A stretch of 64,000 bases of DNA, taken from Nonomuraea fuscirosea. Lineage in GTDB: Bacteria; Actinomycetota; Actinomycetes; Streptosporangiales; Streptosporangiaceae. The translations under genes were made by a program, and so were the position numbers. Below, piece by piece: positions 25,335 through 33,545 of the stretch (its first letter is position 1; every line of letters begins with the position of its first letter). The notes beneath the pieces were generated by a model. It had not been told where the DNA came from. It searched no databases and saw nothing but the letters and a program-made list of their open reading frames with translations. The stretch is taken from contig NZ_PVNG01000014.1 in assembly GCF_003001935.1 (NCBI RefSeq), positions 1-64,000 on the forward strand, written 5' to 3'.

Positions 25335-25777
25335 CACAGACGAGGCCATCCACGCGCCGACTCACACTTCGGCCAAGTCCGCCCTCGTGGCAGACCGGCC
25401 GAGGCGCTGACCGCACACCAGGACCCCGTAGCCCTCGCCGCCGTCCACCCGCTCCAGCCGCAGACGTGCCTCGCCGTGGTAGCCAACGGCGACAATGCCG
25501 CCTGTTGATCCCCTGAAAGCGTGGAGACGGTTCTATGCCACAGCGGTCCTCAGCAGGGCCGATGAGGCTGCCTCCACAGACAGGGCCGTGTCCACCAGGG
25601 TCCGGAGTCACACCTGTGGCTGCGTCCCCACGTCATACGAGCTGTGCGAGGCGGCGGGCCTGGCCTTCATCCGCCGCACCGTACGCTCGTCCGCCAGCAC
25701 CCACGTCAGCGAGGGCTCCTGGCTGCGAAGGGCAGCGGCGATCAAGCTCTGGACAGCTCTGCTGGAGGGGTGGCGCG
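25335..25777. other. decayed intergenic with a possible minus-strand fragment
   Basis: No intact gene is supported. On the minus strand, a protein-like tail reads VGYHGEARLRLERVDGGEG and then YGVLVCGQRLG, ending at a stop at 25362-25364. It is open from about 25,530 but has no clear start codon, so it is probably a gene fragment. Plus-strand frames here look like noise. Confidence 0.4.
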
Positions 25778-26264
25778 ATGAACGAGCCTCACTTTCGCGA
25801 TCGTGGCGCGCGCCATCTGTTTGCGGACATCTCGACGACTCTCCGTGAAAATCCCGCCGATGCTCGCTCGTCCCCCGCACGAGACGGCAAGGAGGCAAGC
25901 TGGAACCTGCCCGCCGTACCTGAAGCGGCGGCCGTAGCGTGTCGGCTCGTGCGCGAGGCCCTCGCCGTGTGGGGCCTGTCCGCTCTGGCCGACGACCTTA
26001 CCGTGGTCGTGTCGGAGGTCGTGACCGGCGCGATCGGCACGCGAAGTGCGCGGTGACCCTCTCCCTGCACCTGCAGGCCCCAAGCGTCCGGGGAGAGGTG
26101 GCCGACCACAGCCCCGTCTGGTCGACTCCGCTACCTGCCGGCCGGACGAGGAGCACGGACGCGGGCTGGCTATCGTCGCGGCCTGCTCCGAGCGGTGGGG
26201 TATCGATCCGACGCCGGACTGCAAGAGCGCCTGGTTCGTCCGCGAGGAACGCCTGACTTCATGA
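25778..26264 (+). pseudogene. RsbW-like anti-sigma kinase / ATP-binding protein, frameshifted
   Basis: The gene opens at ATG 25778 with GGAGGGG upstream. Residues near 45-95 read WNLPAVPEAAAVACRLVREA, then LADDLTVVVSEVVTGAI, the N-terminal helix and N-box region of HATPase_c_2 proteins. The frame then breaks at about 26040, and the later strand VTLSLHLQAPSVRGEVAD and the G-box DEEHGRGLAIVAACSERWG occur in two other frames. At least two frameshifts therefore separate parts of what was one domain of about 150 residues. Such proteins bind anti-sigma antagonists. It directly abuts another broken gene. Confidence 0.65.
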
Positions 26265-26288
26265 ACAAGTCGTCGACGTCCGAGAAAC

Positions 26289-27071
26289 GCGCTCTTTCTC
26301 GACGACTTCGACACTCTGCAGGGCACCAGCCTGATCAGCATCCTCAGCCAGCTCCGCCACGGCTAGAACGAGCGGCACAAGGGGCTTCCGTTCCCCGCCT
26401 CGGCGGTGCTGTGCGGATTGCGCGACCTGCGCGACTACAAAGTCGCCTCCAGCAGCGACCCGGCACGGCTCAACCCGGCCGGCTCGTTCAACATCCTCGC
26501 TGACTCACCGCGTCTGAGCGACCTCACCACCGACCAGATCGCCGAGCTGTACGACCAGCACACCCAGGCAATCGGTCAGGAGTTCACCAAGGACGCCGTG
26601 GACCGGGTCCTCGAGCTGACCCAGGGACAACCCTGGCTGGTCAACGCCCTCGCTCATGCGATCACCTGCAAGATGAAGGTGACCGGCACCATCACCACTG
26701 AGCCGGTGGAGGACGCTAAGGAACGGCTGATCCGGGCGCGCCCCGTCCACCTGGACGCCCTCATGACGCGGCTGTACGAGCCCCGAGTAGAACGGGCAGT
26801 TCGGGCGATTATGGAGGGAACGCCGCCGGGCACGGACGCTTCCTTCGACGACGTCTCCTACGTTCGCGATCTGGGCCTCATCCGGGGAACCGGAGCACCG
26901 GAGATCGCCAACCCGATCTACCGAGAGTTCCTGCTGCGGCACTCCCTTCTGTGCGCCGACCTGCTGCGCCGGGAACAGCACGGACCTTTCACCGACGAGG
27001 CACTGATCCAGGCTCGTCGGAGAATCTTCGGAGCGGCATATTTCGGCGACGTTCCGAGTAGGCCTTGCTGA
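26289..27071 (+). pseudogene. AAA-type ATPase, N-terminus missing and stop inside
   Basis: From 26289 the frame gives ALFLDDFDTLQGTSLISILS, a Walker B with Asp-Asp followed by the sensor region. TAG at 26364-26366 interrupts it, then VLCGLRDLRDYK, LTQGQPWLVNALAHAIT and LLRREQHGPFTDEALIQARR follow to the stop. This order matches the C-terminal half of a family of about 500-residue bacterial ATPases of STAND/AAA style. The Walker A half is absent. The open part from GTG 26406 (221 aa) could be translated but cannot be a working ATPase. Confidence 0.65.
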
Positions 27072-27092
27072 GTTTCGACTACGACCGTCGAG

Positions 27093-27413
27093 GTGATGCG
27101 ACCTACATCAACTGAGGCCCACCCTGAGCGCCCCACGCTCAGATGCCTACGCGACGACCTATTCCTACCCGTCCCATCACCCCAGACGACACTCGACCGG
27201 ATCGACCACCCTCTGCTACAGAAGGTGAGCGAGCAATTCGCTGCCTCGGACACCCCGCATGAGCGGATTCGGGCCATCGATGATGTCATTCTCTTCAAGG
27301 TCAAGAGCGGCCGATGGCCAGGTGCCGTCCTCAACCACGTACCGACTCCGAGGTGTGGCTTGATCTCGGCCAAATGCTCTTCTGCCTGGGAGCACAGCCG
27401 TCCGGTGGCCTGA
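27093..27413 (+). CDS. hypothetical short protein, possibly a fragment
   Basis: 106 residues. The middle (LDRIDHPLLQKVSEQF and ERIRAIDDVILFKVKSG) looks like a real folded segment, but the last 35 residues look random, as if a frameshift after RWPGAV had replaced the true end. No family was recognised. It starts at a GTG followed by ATG, with only weak ribosome-site signal. Given its setting among broken genes, a fragment is as likely as a gene. Confidence 0.35.
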   Translation: MMRPTSTEAHPERPTLRCLRDDLFLPVPSPQTTLDRIDHPLLQKVSEQFAASDTPHERIRAIDDVILFKVKSGRWPGAVLNHVPTPRCGLISAKCSSAWEHSRPVA

Positions 27414-27561
27414 CCGGCGGTCTATCCGCTGCCCTTTTACCAGCATGGCCGGCACGGCCGAAGAGCAATCTCCAACCCTCTCGTTATGACCCGGCCGAAC
27501 AGCGAACCACGCTGGACGGCGGCCGCGTACTTCCGGGCAATCAACGTCCGGGAGAGCAGTC

Positions 27562-28032
27562 ATGGCCATCCGATCCTTACTACTCACGCTCGTCGTCGCG
27601 CTGGTCTCGCCCACCGCCGCCTCCGGTACCGGATCGCAGAACGCCGTACCGAACTGCGGCCGCAAATACACGCATGGAGTGCCAGGGAAAATCAAGATCA
27701 TCATGCAACGGCGAGGTGGGGGCATCACCAACGGTAAACGATGGATCGCCTACTACGTCGAGACCCAGGTCCCGCTCGAAGGAGACGGTCTGCTCAACAG
27801 AGCCGGAGCCAAGGGCGTCCTACAGCGCACGTGGGGCAAGCAGTACAACGAAACCCGGTATCGCTGGATCCAGCGGAAGCTGTCGTGGGCGACACCACTC
27901 AAGAAACAATGGGAAGTTCACTACAACATCAAGGTCGAGCCGGGCTCACAGGTGAGAAATGAGGGACAGCTGCTCGTAGCGGGCTACAATGGTTACGTAG
28001 CCGCCGCATGGTTCTCATGCTGGGCCCGCTGA
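27562..28032 (+). CDS. small secreted protein
   Basis: 156 residues. The first 24 residues (MAIRSLLLTLVVALVSPTAA) are a Sec signal peptide. The mature part is basic and aromatic (GKRWIAYYVETQVPLEG, WEVHYNIKVEPGSQV), with two Cys (one near residue 32, one near the C-terminus) that could form a disulfide. No family was recognised. GGGAGAGCAG precedes the ATG. It looks intact, unlike its neighbours, and less G+C-rich than the core genome. Confidence 0.55.
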   Translation: MAIRSLLLTLVVALVSPTAASGTGSQNAVPNCGRKYTHGVPGKIKIIMQRRGGGITNGKRWIAYYVETQVPLEGDGLLNRAGAKGVLQRTWGKQYNETRYRWIQRKLSWATPLKKQWEVHYNIKVEPGSQVRNEGQLLVAGYNGYVAAAWFSCWAR

Positions 28033-28059
28033 CCACGACCGGAGCCGGATCGGATCACC

Positions 28060-28611
28060 ATGGCGATGTCCAGGGCAGAGACGATCTCGCACGTTCTTGA
28101 TGGCACGAAGCCTCTGACGCAACGCCTTCCCGGCCCTGGACAAGCCGATGCCGTCGCCCGTTGGCTTTCCGCTGACGGCCTTGGAGCAGTGCTTTTCGTC
28201 AGACACCGGCGAGACGGAATGCTGGCCGCCGAACTGTCTCTTGCCGTGCGTGACGCTGCGGGCAAGTGGCGAGACTTGGAGCTGGATTCGGGAGGGAACG
28301 GATATCCCGACTTTTTCTCAGGACTGCTAGATCCAGCCGCAGCCGTCCTTTTGGGCAGCACGGAGACCCTCGTCTCCGAGTCGGAGTTCCGAGATGGAGC
28401 GGCGACCATTGTGCGATTTCTTGAGGTGTGGGTCGGCGGTGCGATCACCTCGGTCACCTGCACTGCCGATTCGACCTCAGTGGATCAGGAAATATCGCCG
28501 CTCGGTGTCTGCCTGGCGGGCGTTGTCGGGGAAGAGAGCGCCGCGGTGCATGTGCGCGCGGAGGAGGAAACCCTGTACGTCATGCCTCTGACCACGTCCG
28601 CCATCGAATAG
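28060..28611 (+). CDS. hypothetical protein
   Basis: 183 residues, no signal peptide or membrane helix. The pattern is strand-rich with alternating hydrophobics (GLGAVLFVRHRRDGMLAAEL, ATIVRFLEVWVGGAITSV), suggesting a beta-sandwich. No family recognised. It follows the secreted-protein gene by 27 bp and may be co-transcribed with it. Start could also be the ATG two codons later. Confidence 0.5.
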   Translation: MAMSRAETISHVLDGTKPLTQRLPGPGQADAVARWLSADGLGAVLFVRHRRDGMLAAELSLAVRDAAGKWRDLELDSGGNGYPDFFSGLLDPAAAVLLGSTETLVSESEFRDGAATIVRFLEVWVGGAITSVTCTADSTSVDQEISPLGVCLAGVVGEESAAVHVRAEEETLYVMPLTTSAIE

Positions 28612-28695
28612 GAGTTCCTGCATGCGTCGGCCTGACGTCCTCTTGGCCCCTCCATCATCCGGTCGACTCGTGCGACGAATCGGTGACTATTCACG

Positions 28696-29130
28696 TCAGT
28701 TCGTGAGTGCGGGTGTCCAGGGGCTGCCGAGCAGCGCGTCGTAGAGGGACTGGGAGGCACACAGGCCGTTCTTGCGGACGGCGGAGATATTGCCGCGGAT
28801 GACCAGGAAGGCCTGGGCGCCTTTGAGCGTGCGGAAGCCGCCGCTGACCTCGGTCTTCGTCTTGATCACGCGGGTGTCTTGCTCGGCGCGATTGTTGGAG
28901 AACGCGACGGCGACGTCCGTGGCGGACCGCAGCACCTCGTCTTTTCGATCCCGCAGCCGCAGCGCCAGGTTCCGGGCCGGGCCATGCTTTCACGAGCCGC
29001 GTGGGGGATGTGCTGCCAGGGCCCGTTCCACCAGGGCATCAAAGCGCCGGGACAGATCATCGAGCTTAGAAGCCGGCAGGCGATCGTGTCCTTCGTCCCG
29101 CCAGGCGGCCACCCACCGATAACCGTCGCC
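28696..29130 (-). mobile_element. IS66-family transposase C-terminal remnant
   Basis: The minus strand reads LPASKLDDLSRRFDALVERA, then an in-frame stop at 28990-28992, then ARNLALRLRDRKDEVL, VAVAFSNNRAEQDTRVIKTK and VSGGFRTLKGAQAFLVIRG. This is the C-terminal third of IS66 transposases, including the catalytic Glu region (NNRAEQD). The N-terminal part is absent, as are any recognisable terminal repeats. The element is dead, and it joins directly to the DUF262 remnant, so its insertion or a later deletion may have helped break that gene. Confidence 0.75.
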
Positions 29131-29608
29131 CAACAGCCACGCGGCAGCGGCTGACGTGCTGTCCGCACACGCCTTGAAGGCCGTCCGGTCCGCTTGGGTG
29201 GGCAGAAGCCTGTAGCGCAGCTCTCCCTGCTGGAACTTGTTGATCAGGTGCAGCTCGTTGACCGTTTCAGAGCTGCGGGATCCTCGGCCATGAGATGGTC
29301 CCGAATCGCACACAGCGCGAGCATCAGGGCGGTGAGACGCTGTTGTCCATCCACGATGATCCATTGCTACCGGCTCGGTGCCGGTTCTGGCCCAGGAGCG
29401 AGAACCACCGATCCCAAGACGTGGCTGGGTGCGTCGTGCCTCTGCTCGGCCAGCACGTCGACCTGGGCGGTGATATCGGACCACCGTTGGGTGAGCTGTG
29501 GACGTTCCCAGGTGCATTGACGCTGGTGAGGGGGACCAGAAATTGCTGGTCCGCCTGAATGAGCTTACGAAGGGTGGTTTCGTTCGCCTTCACGCCAGTC
29601 CCGTTCAT
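29131..29608 (-). pseudogene. DUF262 (GmrSD-type) protein, N-terminal part broken in several frames
   Basis: The start ATG at 29608 gives MNGTGVKANETTLRKLIQAD, the family's typical opening. A second frame holds RPQLTQRWSDITAQVDVLAE and LGSVVLAPGPEP, a stop, then WIIVDGQQRLTALMLALCAI with the diagnostic DGQQR motif. A third frame holds ELHLINKFQQGELRYRLLPT. Correct order with at least two frame changes and one stop shows a decayed gene. Family members include the nucleotide-binding half of GmrSD, which restricts modified phage DNA. The C-terminal half is replaced by the IS66 remnant. Confidence 0.75.
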
Positions 29609-29787
29609 CGTTCGTGCAATCGACGTGTCCCCGAAGGGACATAATCTACGATGCGCCGCCGATGAAAAACGTGGGCTCGCGCTGGCGATGGACAGCGGCA
29701 CTTGCGCGATACGCGGCACCACGCAGCAGAGTGCACCTGCAACAATCAGACAAATGTTTCGACTTGGGATCACCCCTTCACCCGGTG

Positions 29788-29815
29788 ATTATAGATCTGT
29801 AGAGATCAGTATCAA
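29788..29815 (-). promoter_or_regulatory. near-consensus promoter for the DUF262 remnant
   Basis: On the minus strand TTGATA and TATAAT are 16 bases apart, in a short AT-rich stretch about 180 bp upstream of the DUF262 start codon. Sequence this close to the vegetative consensus is rare in the window. Confidence 0.5.
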
Positions 29816-29926
29816 TAGAGCGATATAATCCGTGGGTCGTGATCGCCAGCGGCCAGCGCGCTACCGGCCGAGCAAAAGCGCTGATCAGGACTTATCCGCA
29901 GTGTCGAAAACTCTCCCCGGGGCGGC

Positions 29927-30013
29927 GGATCCAGCATCCTGGGCACAACCATGAACTGGCCCAAGCAGAGCCCTCACTTTCTGGCCCCCCTTTCCTTGAA
30001 GAGGTCTCCGTGA
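29927..30013 (+). repeat. duplicated leader, copy B
   Basis: 87 bp, matching copy A (24132-24219) including the GAAGAGGTCTCC ribosome site and the GTG start. Here the GTG opens only a short reading frame without protein-like character, so the gene it once served is lost. Confidence 0.75.
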
Positions 30014-30056
30014 GGTCGCTGCTCGAAATCACTGGAGCCAGGTCGGACCGGACCGC

Positions 30057-30122
30057 CAAGAGGAGCAGGGCGAATTCGCCGATGAGGAGCTCATCGAGGC
30101 CCGGGCTCAAATCTTCGCGTGA
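30057..30122 (+). pseudogene. short C-terminal tail related to the ATPase pseudogene at 26289
   Basis: 21 codons and a stop encode QEEQGEFADEELIEARAQIF, which lines up with REQHGPFTDEALIQARRRIF near the end of the ATPase pseudogene. It is out of frame with the GTG of leader copy B only 46 bp upstream. The simplest reading is a deletion that removed nearly a whole gene between leader and tail. Confidence 0.4.
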
Positions 30123-30540
30123 GGCGAAGTAACGCGGTGGTTTTCGACGGACGCCGCACCATCGGCGCATGCATACGGCTGCGAGCGCGGGCGGGCGAAC
30201 CCTCCGTACAGCGACCGAGCCGGGATCACGTGTGGGAGGGCAAGACCTACCTCCGGCCGGGGGCACCTTCAAGTTCACGACTGCTACGAGGCCTGGTCGA
30301 GGGGATGTGTTCGACCTGGGGCAGCGGGATGCCACCTGCCGGCTGCTCCGATCTGATCGTGCAGGGCGATGCGGCTGCGGTCACAAGGTCTGGTGTGCCT
30401 GGTGGGCCGGGCGGCTTTGGTTGGGTGGATCTGGTGCCTTTTGTGCGGGAAGATCATGTAACGGCTGGGTCTGTGGGCCGACTTGATAGAACGGGCTTAT
30501 TTTGCGGTAAATCGTGACAAAGCTAGGAATGGAGCAGCTT
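30123..30540. other. intergenic, no gene recognised
   Basis: 418 bp between the ATPase tail and the methyltransferase gene. Frames of 105-147 residues exist on both strands but read as Gly/Arg/Cys-rich noise with no motif. This is probably further decayed sequence plus the methyltransferase promoter. Confidence 0.5.
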
Positions 30541-31356
30541 GTGGGCGATCCCTCCCCCTCCGATGCCTTCGATCGGATCGACACCACCCGGCCCAGTCAG
30601 GCCAGGGCGTGGAACTACTGGCTGGGCGGCAAGGACTACTACCCGGTCGACAAAGAGCTCGCCGACATGCTGGAGCAGACCTATCCCGGGATGCAGGAGA
30701 TCGCCCTGCACACGCGGGCGTTCCTGCGGCGGGCCGTTCGTCATCTGGCCGAGCGGGAGGGGATCCGCCAGTTTCTGGACATCGGGACCGGTCTGCCCAC
30801 CGTGGACAACACGCACGAGGTGGCGCAGCGGGTGGATCCGGCCAGCCGGATCGTCTACGTCGACAACGACCCGGTCGTGCTGGTGCACGCCCGCGCGCTG
30901 CTGACCAGCCATCCGGACGGGGCCTGCGACTACCTGGACGCCGACGTACGCGATCCCGACGACATCCTCGGCCGGGCGGCCCGCACGCTGGACTTCAGCG
31001 AGCCGATCGCGCTGCTGATGCTCGGCGTCATGGGCACCGTGCGGGACGACGACGAGGCCTGCGCGCTCATCGGCCGTTACCTGCATGCCATGCCGGCCGG
31101 CAGTTTCCTGGTCGTCGAGGACGGCACCAACGTGGTCAAGCCGCAGGCGGCCGCCCAGGCCGAGCAGTTGCGCGACGAGGGGCAGGTCTACTCGTACGAA
31201 CTGCGCACGCCGGAGCGGATCGCCCGCTTCTTCGACGGTCTGGAACTGCTCGAACCGGGTGTCGTGTCGGTGTCGCGCTGGCGGTACGAGGGCGAGGCGA
31301 TCGACGGCGTGCCGGACGAGGTGGACGCCTTCGGCGGCATGGCGCGCAAGAGCTGA
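30541..31356 (+). CDS. DUF574-type SAM-dependent methyltransferase
   Basis: 271 residues. It opens DPSPSDAFDRIDTTRPSQAR and WNYWLGGKDYYPVD, the hallmark start of the large actinobacterial DUF574/PF04672 family. FLDIGTGLPTVDNTHEVAQ is the SAM-binding glycine loop and VYVDNDPVVLVHARALL the acidic strand 2. Substrates are unknown. Three starts are possible: GTG 30514, ATG 30529 and GTG 30541. The last was chosen because GGAG lies six bases before it. The gene end runs into a 21-bp tandem repeat. Confidence 0.88.
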   Translation: MGDPSPSDAFDRIDTTRPSQARAWNYWLGGKDYYPVDKELADMLEQTYPGMQEIALHTRAFLRRAVRHLAEREGIRQFLDIGTGLPTVDNTHEVAQRVDPASRIVYVDNDPVVLVHARALLTSHPDGACDYLDADVRDPDDILGRAARTLDFSEPIALLMLGVMGTVRDDDEACALIGRYLHAMPAGSFLVVEDGTNVVKPQAAAQAEQLRDEGQVYSYELRTPERIARFFDGLELLEPGVVSVSRWRYEGEAIDGVPDEVDAFGGMARKS

Positions 31357-31424
31357 GGCGTCGCGCGCACGAGCTGAGGCGTCTCAGGCACGAGCTGAGG
31401 CGTCGCGTGCACGAGCTGATCCGG
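31351..31424. repeat. 21-bp tandem repeat, three copies plus a part
   Basis: AGCTGAGGCGTC starts units at 31351, 31372 and 31393, with a partial unit at 31414. The first unit contains the stop codon of the methyltransferase gene, so the array seems to have grown from its last codons. The end of the array is 8 bp from the stop of the convergent XRE gene. Confidence 0.8.
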
Positions 31425-31431
31425 AGGTTGT

Positions 31432-32328
31432 TCAGCCGCCGATGAGGTCGCGGGCCAGCGCGGCCGTCGCCGAGGCCGGTAGCGCGGCCACGCTGAGCTG
31501 GTCCATCAGGGCGTGGTAGGGCAGCACGTCCGTGCTCTTGGTGAGGTATTGGGCCGTGGTCAGGTGTTCCATGCAGACGACGTCGGGCAGCTCCTGCTGC
31601 GGGAAGCGCAGGATCGTGACGGGGCCGATGCCGCCGACGATGCCGCCGGAGGTGAACGGCAGCACCTGTACGCTCACATGCGGCTGCTCGGCCATCCGGG
31701 CCAGGTGCTCCCACTGGGCGTCCATCACGTCGGGCTCGGCCACGCGGCGGTGCAGTACGGCCTCGTCCATGATCACCCACAGCCGGTGCGCGTCCGGCTC
31801 GCCGAGCAGGCGCTGACGGCGCGCCCGCAGCGCGAGCCGCCGCTCGACCTGCAGGGGAGAGGGCCTGGGCGAGCTCCGGCTGATCACCGCGCGGGCGTAG
31901 TCCTCGGTCTGCAGCAGGGCGGGCACCACCTGGACCGCGTAGGTGCGGATCAGGCTGGTGTCCTGCTCCAGCCCGAGGTACGACTCGAACCAGTCGGGGA
32001 TCACGTCCCGGTATTCCTGCCACCACCTGGGGGCGTTGGCCTGCTCCACCATGGCGAGCAGGGTCCCTCGCTCGGCCTCGTCGCTGACGCCGTACAGGGT
32101 GAGCAGATCGGCCACGTCCCTGACCTTGAAGCCGGTGCGGCCGGCCTCCATCCGGCTGAGCTTCGACGGCGAGGCCCGGATCGTGTATCCGGCCTGCTCG
32201 CGGTCCATGCCGCAGGCTTCGCGATGCTTACGGAGCTGTACGCCGATCAGGAGGCGGACGGCCGTGGACCCCGACCACGCGGGTGCCTCACGGGTGACGT
32301 CACTGAGATCGTCGTCAGTCGTCGGCAT
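31432..32328 (-). CDS. XRE-family regulator with DUF5753 sensor domain
   Basis: 298 residues. Residues 25-85 form the helix-turn-helix (GVQLRKHREACGMDREQAGY, SPSKLSRMEAG). Residues 105-290 are the DUF5753 domain (RWWQEYRDVIPDWFESYLGL, VLPFTSGGIVGGIGPVTILR). These regulators are abundant in actinomycetes and often pair with a small DUF397 protein, which was not found nearby. The start at 32328 has GAGGAGA upstream. It is convergent with the methyltransferase gene. Confidence 0.9.
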   Translation of the reverse strand: MPTTDDDLSDVTREAPAWSGSTAVRLLIGVQLRKHREACGMDREQAGYTIRASPSKLSRMEAGRTGFKVRDVADLLTLYGVSDEAERGTLLAMVEQANAPRWWQEYRDVIPDWFESYLGLEQDTSLIRTYAVQVVPALLQTEDYARAVISRSSPRPSPLQVERRLALRARRQRLLGEPDAHRLWVIMDEAVLHRRVAEPDVMDAQWEHLARMAEQPHVSVQVLPFTSGGIVGGIGPVTILRFPQQELPDVVCMEHLTTAQYLTKSTDVLPYHALMDQLSVAALPASATAALARDLIGG

Positions 32329-32467
32329 GCAGTCTCCTCGATCGGACGTACCCCACCGCGATTCATCCCTGAAACCCATCCTGCCACGAGAAAATCGTCT
32401 GTCGATCTCTTCGGTCCAAGTCGAGCCTGTGACGCCGGGTGTGGTGCGGCGGGCGGACAGCGCGGCG

Positions 32468-33487
32468 TCAGCGCAACCGCGCGATGGCGGCCCCGAGGAA
32501 GTGGTCGCGGCGGAGAGTGGCGTGGGGGCTGTACATCTCGGTCGGGGTGTTGAGCGCGGCTACGGCGTCCCAGTAGGCGATGTCGTCGGCGCGACTGCCG
32601 GAGGCGCGTTCCCAGCCCTCCAGTACGTGGCCGGGAGCGTCGTCGTCGTAGCGGATCGCGAACTGCTTGCGCAGTTCACCGAGGTCCACACCCGGGTTGC
32701 CGACGCCGGCGGTCTTCCAGTCGATCAGGCCGCGGATCCCGCCGCCGGCGACCACCGTGTTGCCCGGCCACACGTCGCCGTGCACGAAACCGACCGGCGT
32801 GCCGGGACGCTTGATCGCCCGGACCCGGGTGTCGGCCAGGTCGAGCAGGGCGGTGGTCGGCATCCGGCCCTCCCGGCGGTCCCGGGCGAAATCGTCGACC
32901 GCGATGGGGCGGGGCCGGAACGGGAGGTCCGGCGTCGGGTCGAGGGTGACGGCGTGGACCCGGGCGAGTGCGGCGCCCGCCGCCAGAAGGAGTTCGGTGG
33001 AGGGTGCTTCGGGCCAGGTGCTCGTTCCGGGCACGACGGTCTCCAGGCTCGCCGGTGTGCCGGCGGCACGGCCGTCGAGGTCGGCGGCGAGCAGGCGGGG
33101 AGCCGACAGGCCGTGCTTCTCGGCGACGGCGAGTGCGGCTACGTTCGTGGCGATCTGGTCCGACGAGATGCGACTGCTCGGGGATCGGAGGATCACCGAG
33201 CTGGTGATGCGAGGTTGGAGGAACGTCGAGCTGGTCGCGCCGACTCGGTGGCCCTCTGAGCAGGTCGTCCCTGTCCGGCGACCCTCTGACCATGTCCTGT
33301 CGCCTGGCGTCGTCAGGGCGATCCACCACGGGCTTTCGCCGCCGTGGAGGGAGCGGACGGCGCTGATCGTCGTCCGGCTGTCCAGCTGTTCCGCCAGCCA
33401 GGCGCGCAGCTGTTCAGTGGGGCCTGGACCGCGTCTTCTACCCTTCCCGCACTGGACGACTGTGATCCTTACGGGGGCGTCTGTCAA
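32468..33487 (-). CDS. APH-family aminoglycoside-phosphotransferase-like kinase with an insertion
   Basis: 339 residues. The catalytic loop FVHGDVWPGNTVVAGG and the metal-binding GLIDWKTAGVGNPGVDL are intact. The N-lobe has GGESPWWIALTTPGD, then about 33 extra residues (TWSEGRRTGTTCSEGHRVGA and more), then VILRSPSSRISSDQIATN. The Ser/Thr/Arg-rich insert falls where relatives have a short strand that holds the ATP-binding Lys, so function is uncertain. A TTG start is used here; the ribosome site is weak. Substrates for this subgroup are unknown. Confidence 0.75.
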   Translation of the reverse strand: MTDAPVRITVVQCGKGRRRGPGPTEQLRAWLAEQLDSRTTISAVRSLHGGESPWWIALTTPGDRTWSEGRRTGTTCSEGHRVGATSSTFLQPRITSSVILRSPSSRISSDQIATNVAALAVAEKHGLSAPRLLAADLDGRAAGTPASLETVVPGTSTWPEAPSTELLLAAGAALARVHAVTLDPTPDLPFRPRPIAVDDFARDRREGRMPTTALLDLADTRVRAIKRPGTPVGFVHGDVWPGNTVVAGGGIRGLIDWKTAGVGNPGVDLGELRKQFAIRYDDDAPGHVLEGWERASGSRADDIAYWDAVAALNTPTEMYSPHATLRRDHFLGAAIARLR

Positions 33488-33545
33488 GGCCGCCGGACGG
33501 GCCCGCGCGTCGAGATGCGGGCCCGCGCGGCGGTGTCGGGGGCCG

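Noticed and set aside
29559..29828. 89-codon plus-strand frame
   Set aside because: Antisense to the DUF262 remnant, which carries recognisable motifs.
24000..30500. integrated prophage or complete integrative element
   Set aside because: No integrase, structural phage gene, attachment repeat or tRNA target was seen. Only a dead IS66 fragment is present.
30123..30517. 132- and 105-codon frames as a gene
   Set aside because: Composition is random-like, frames overlap each other, no ribosome site and no motif.
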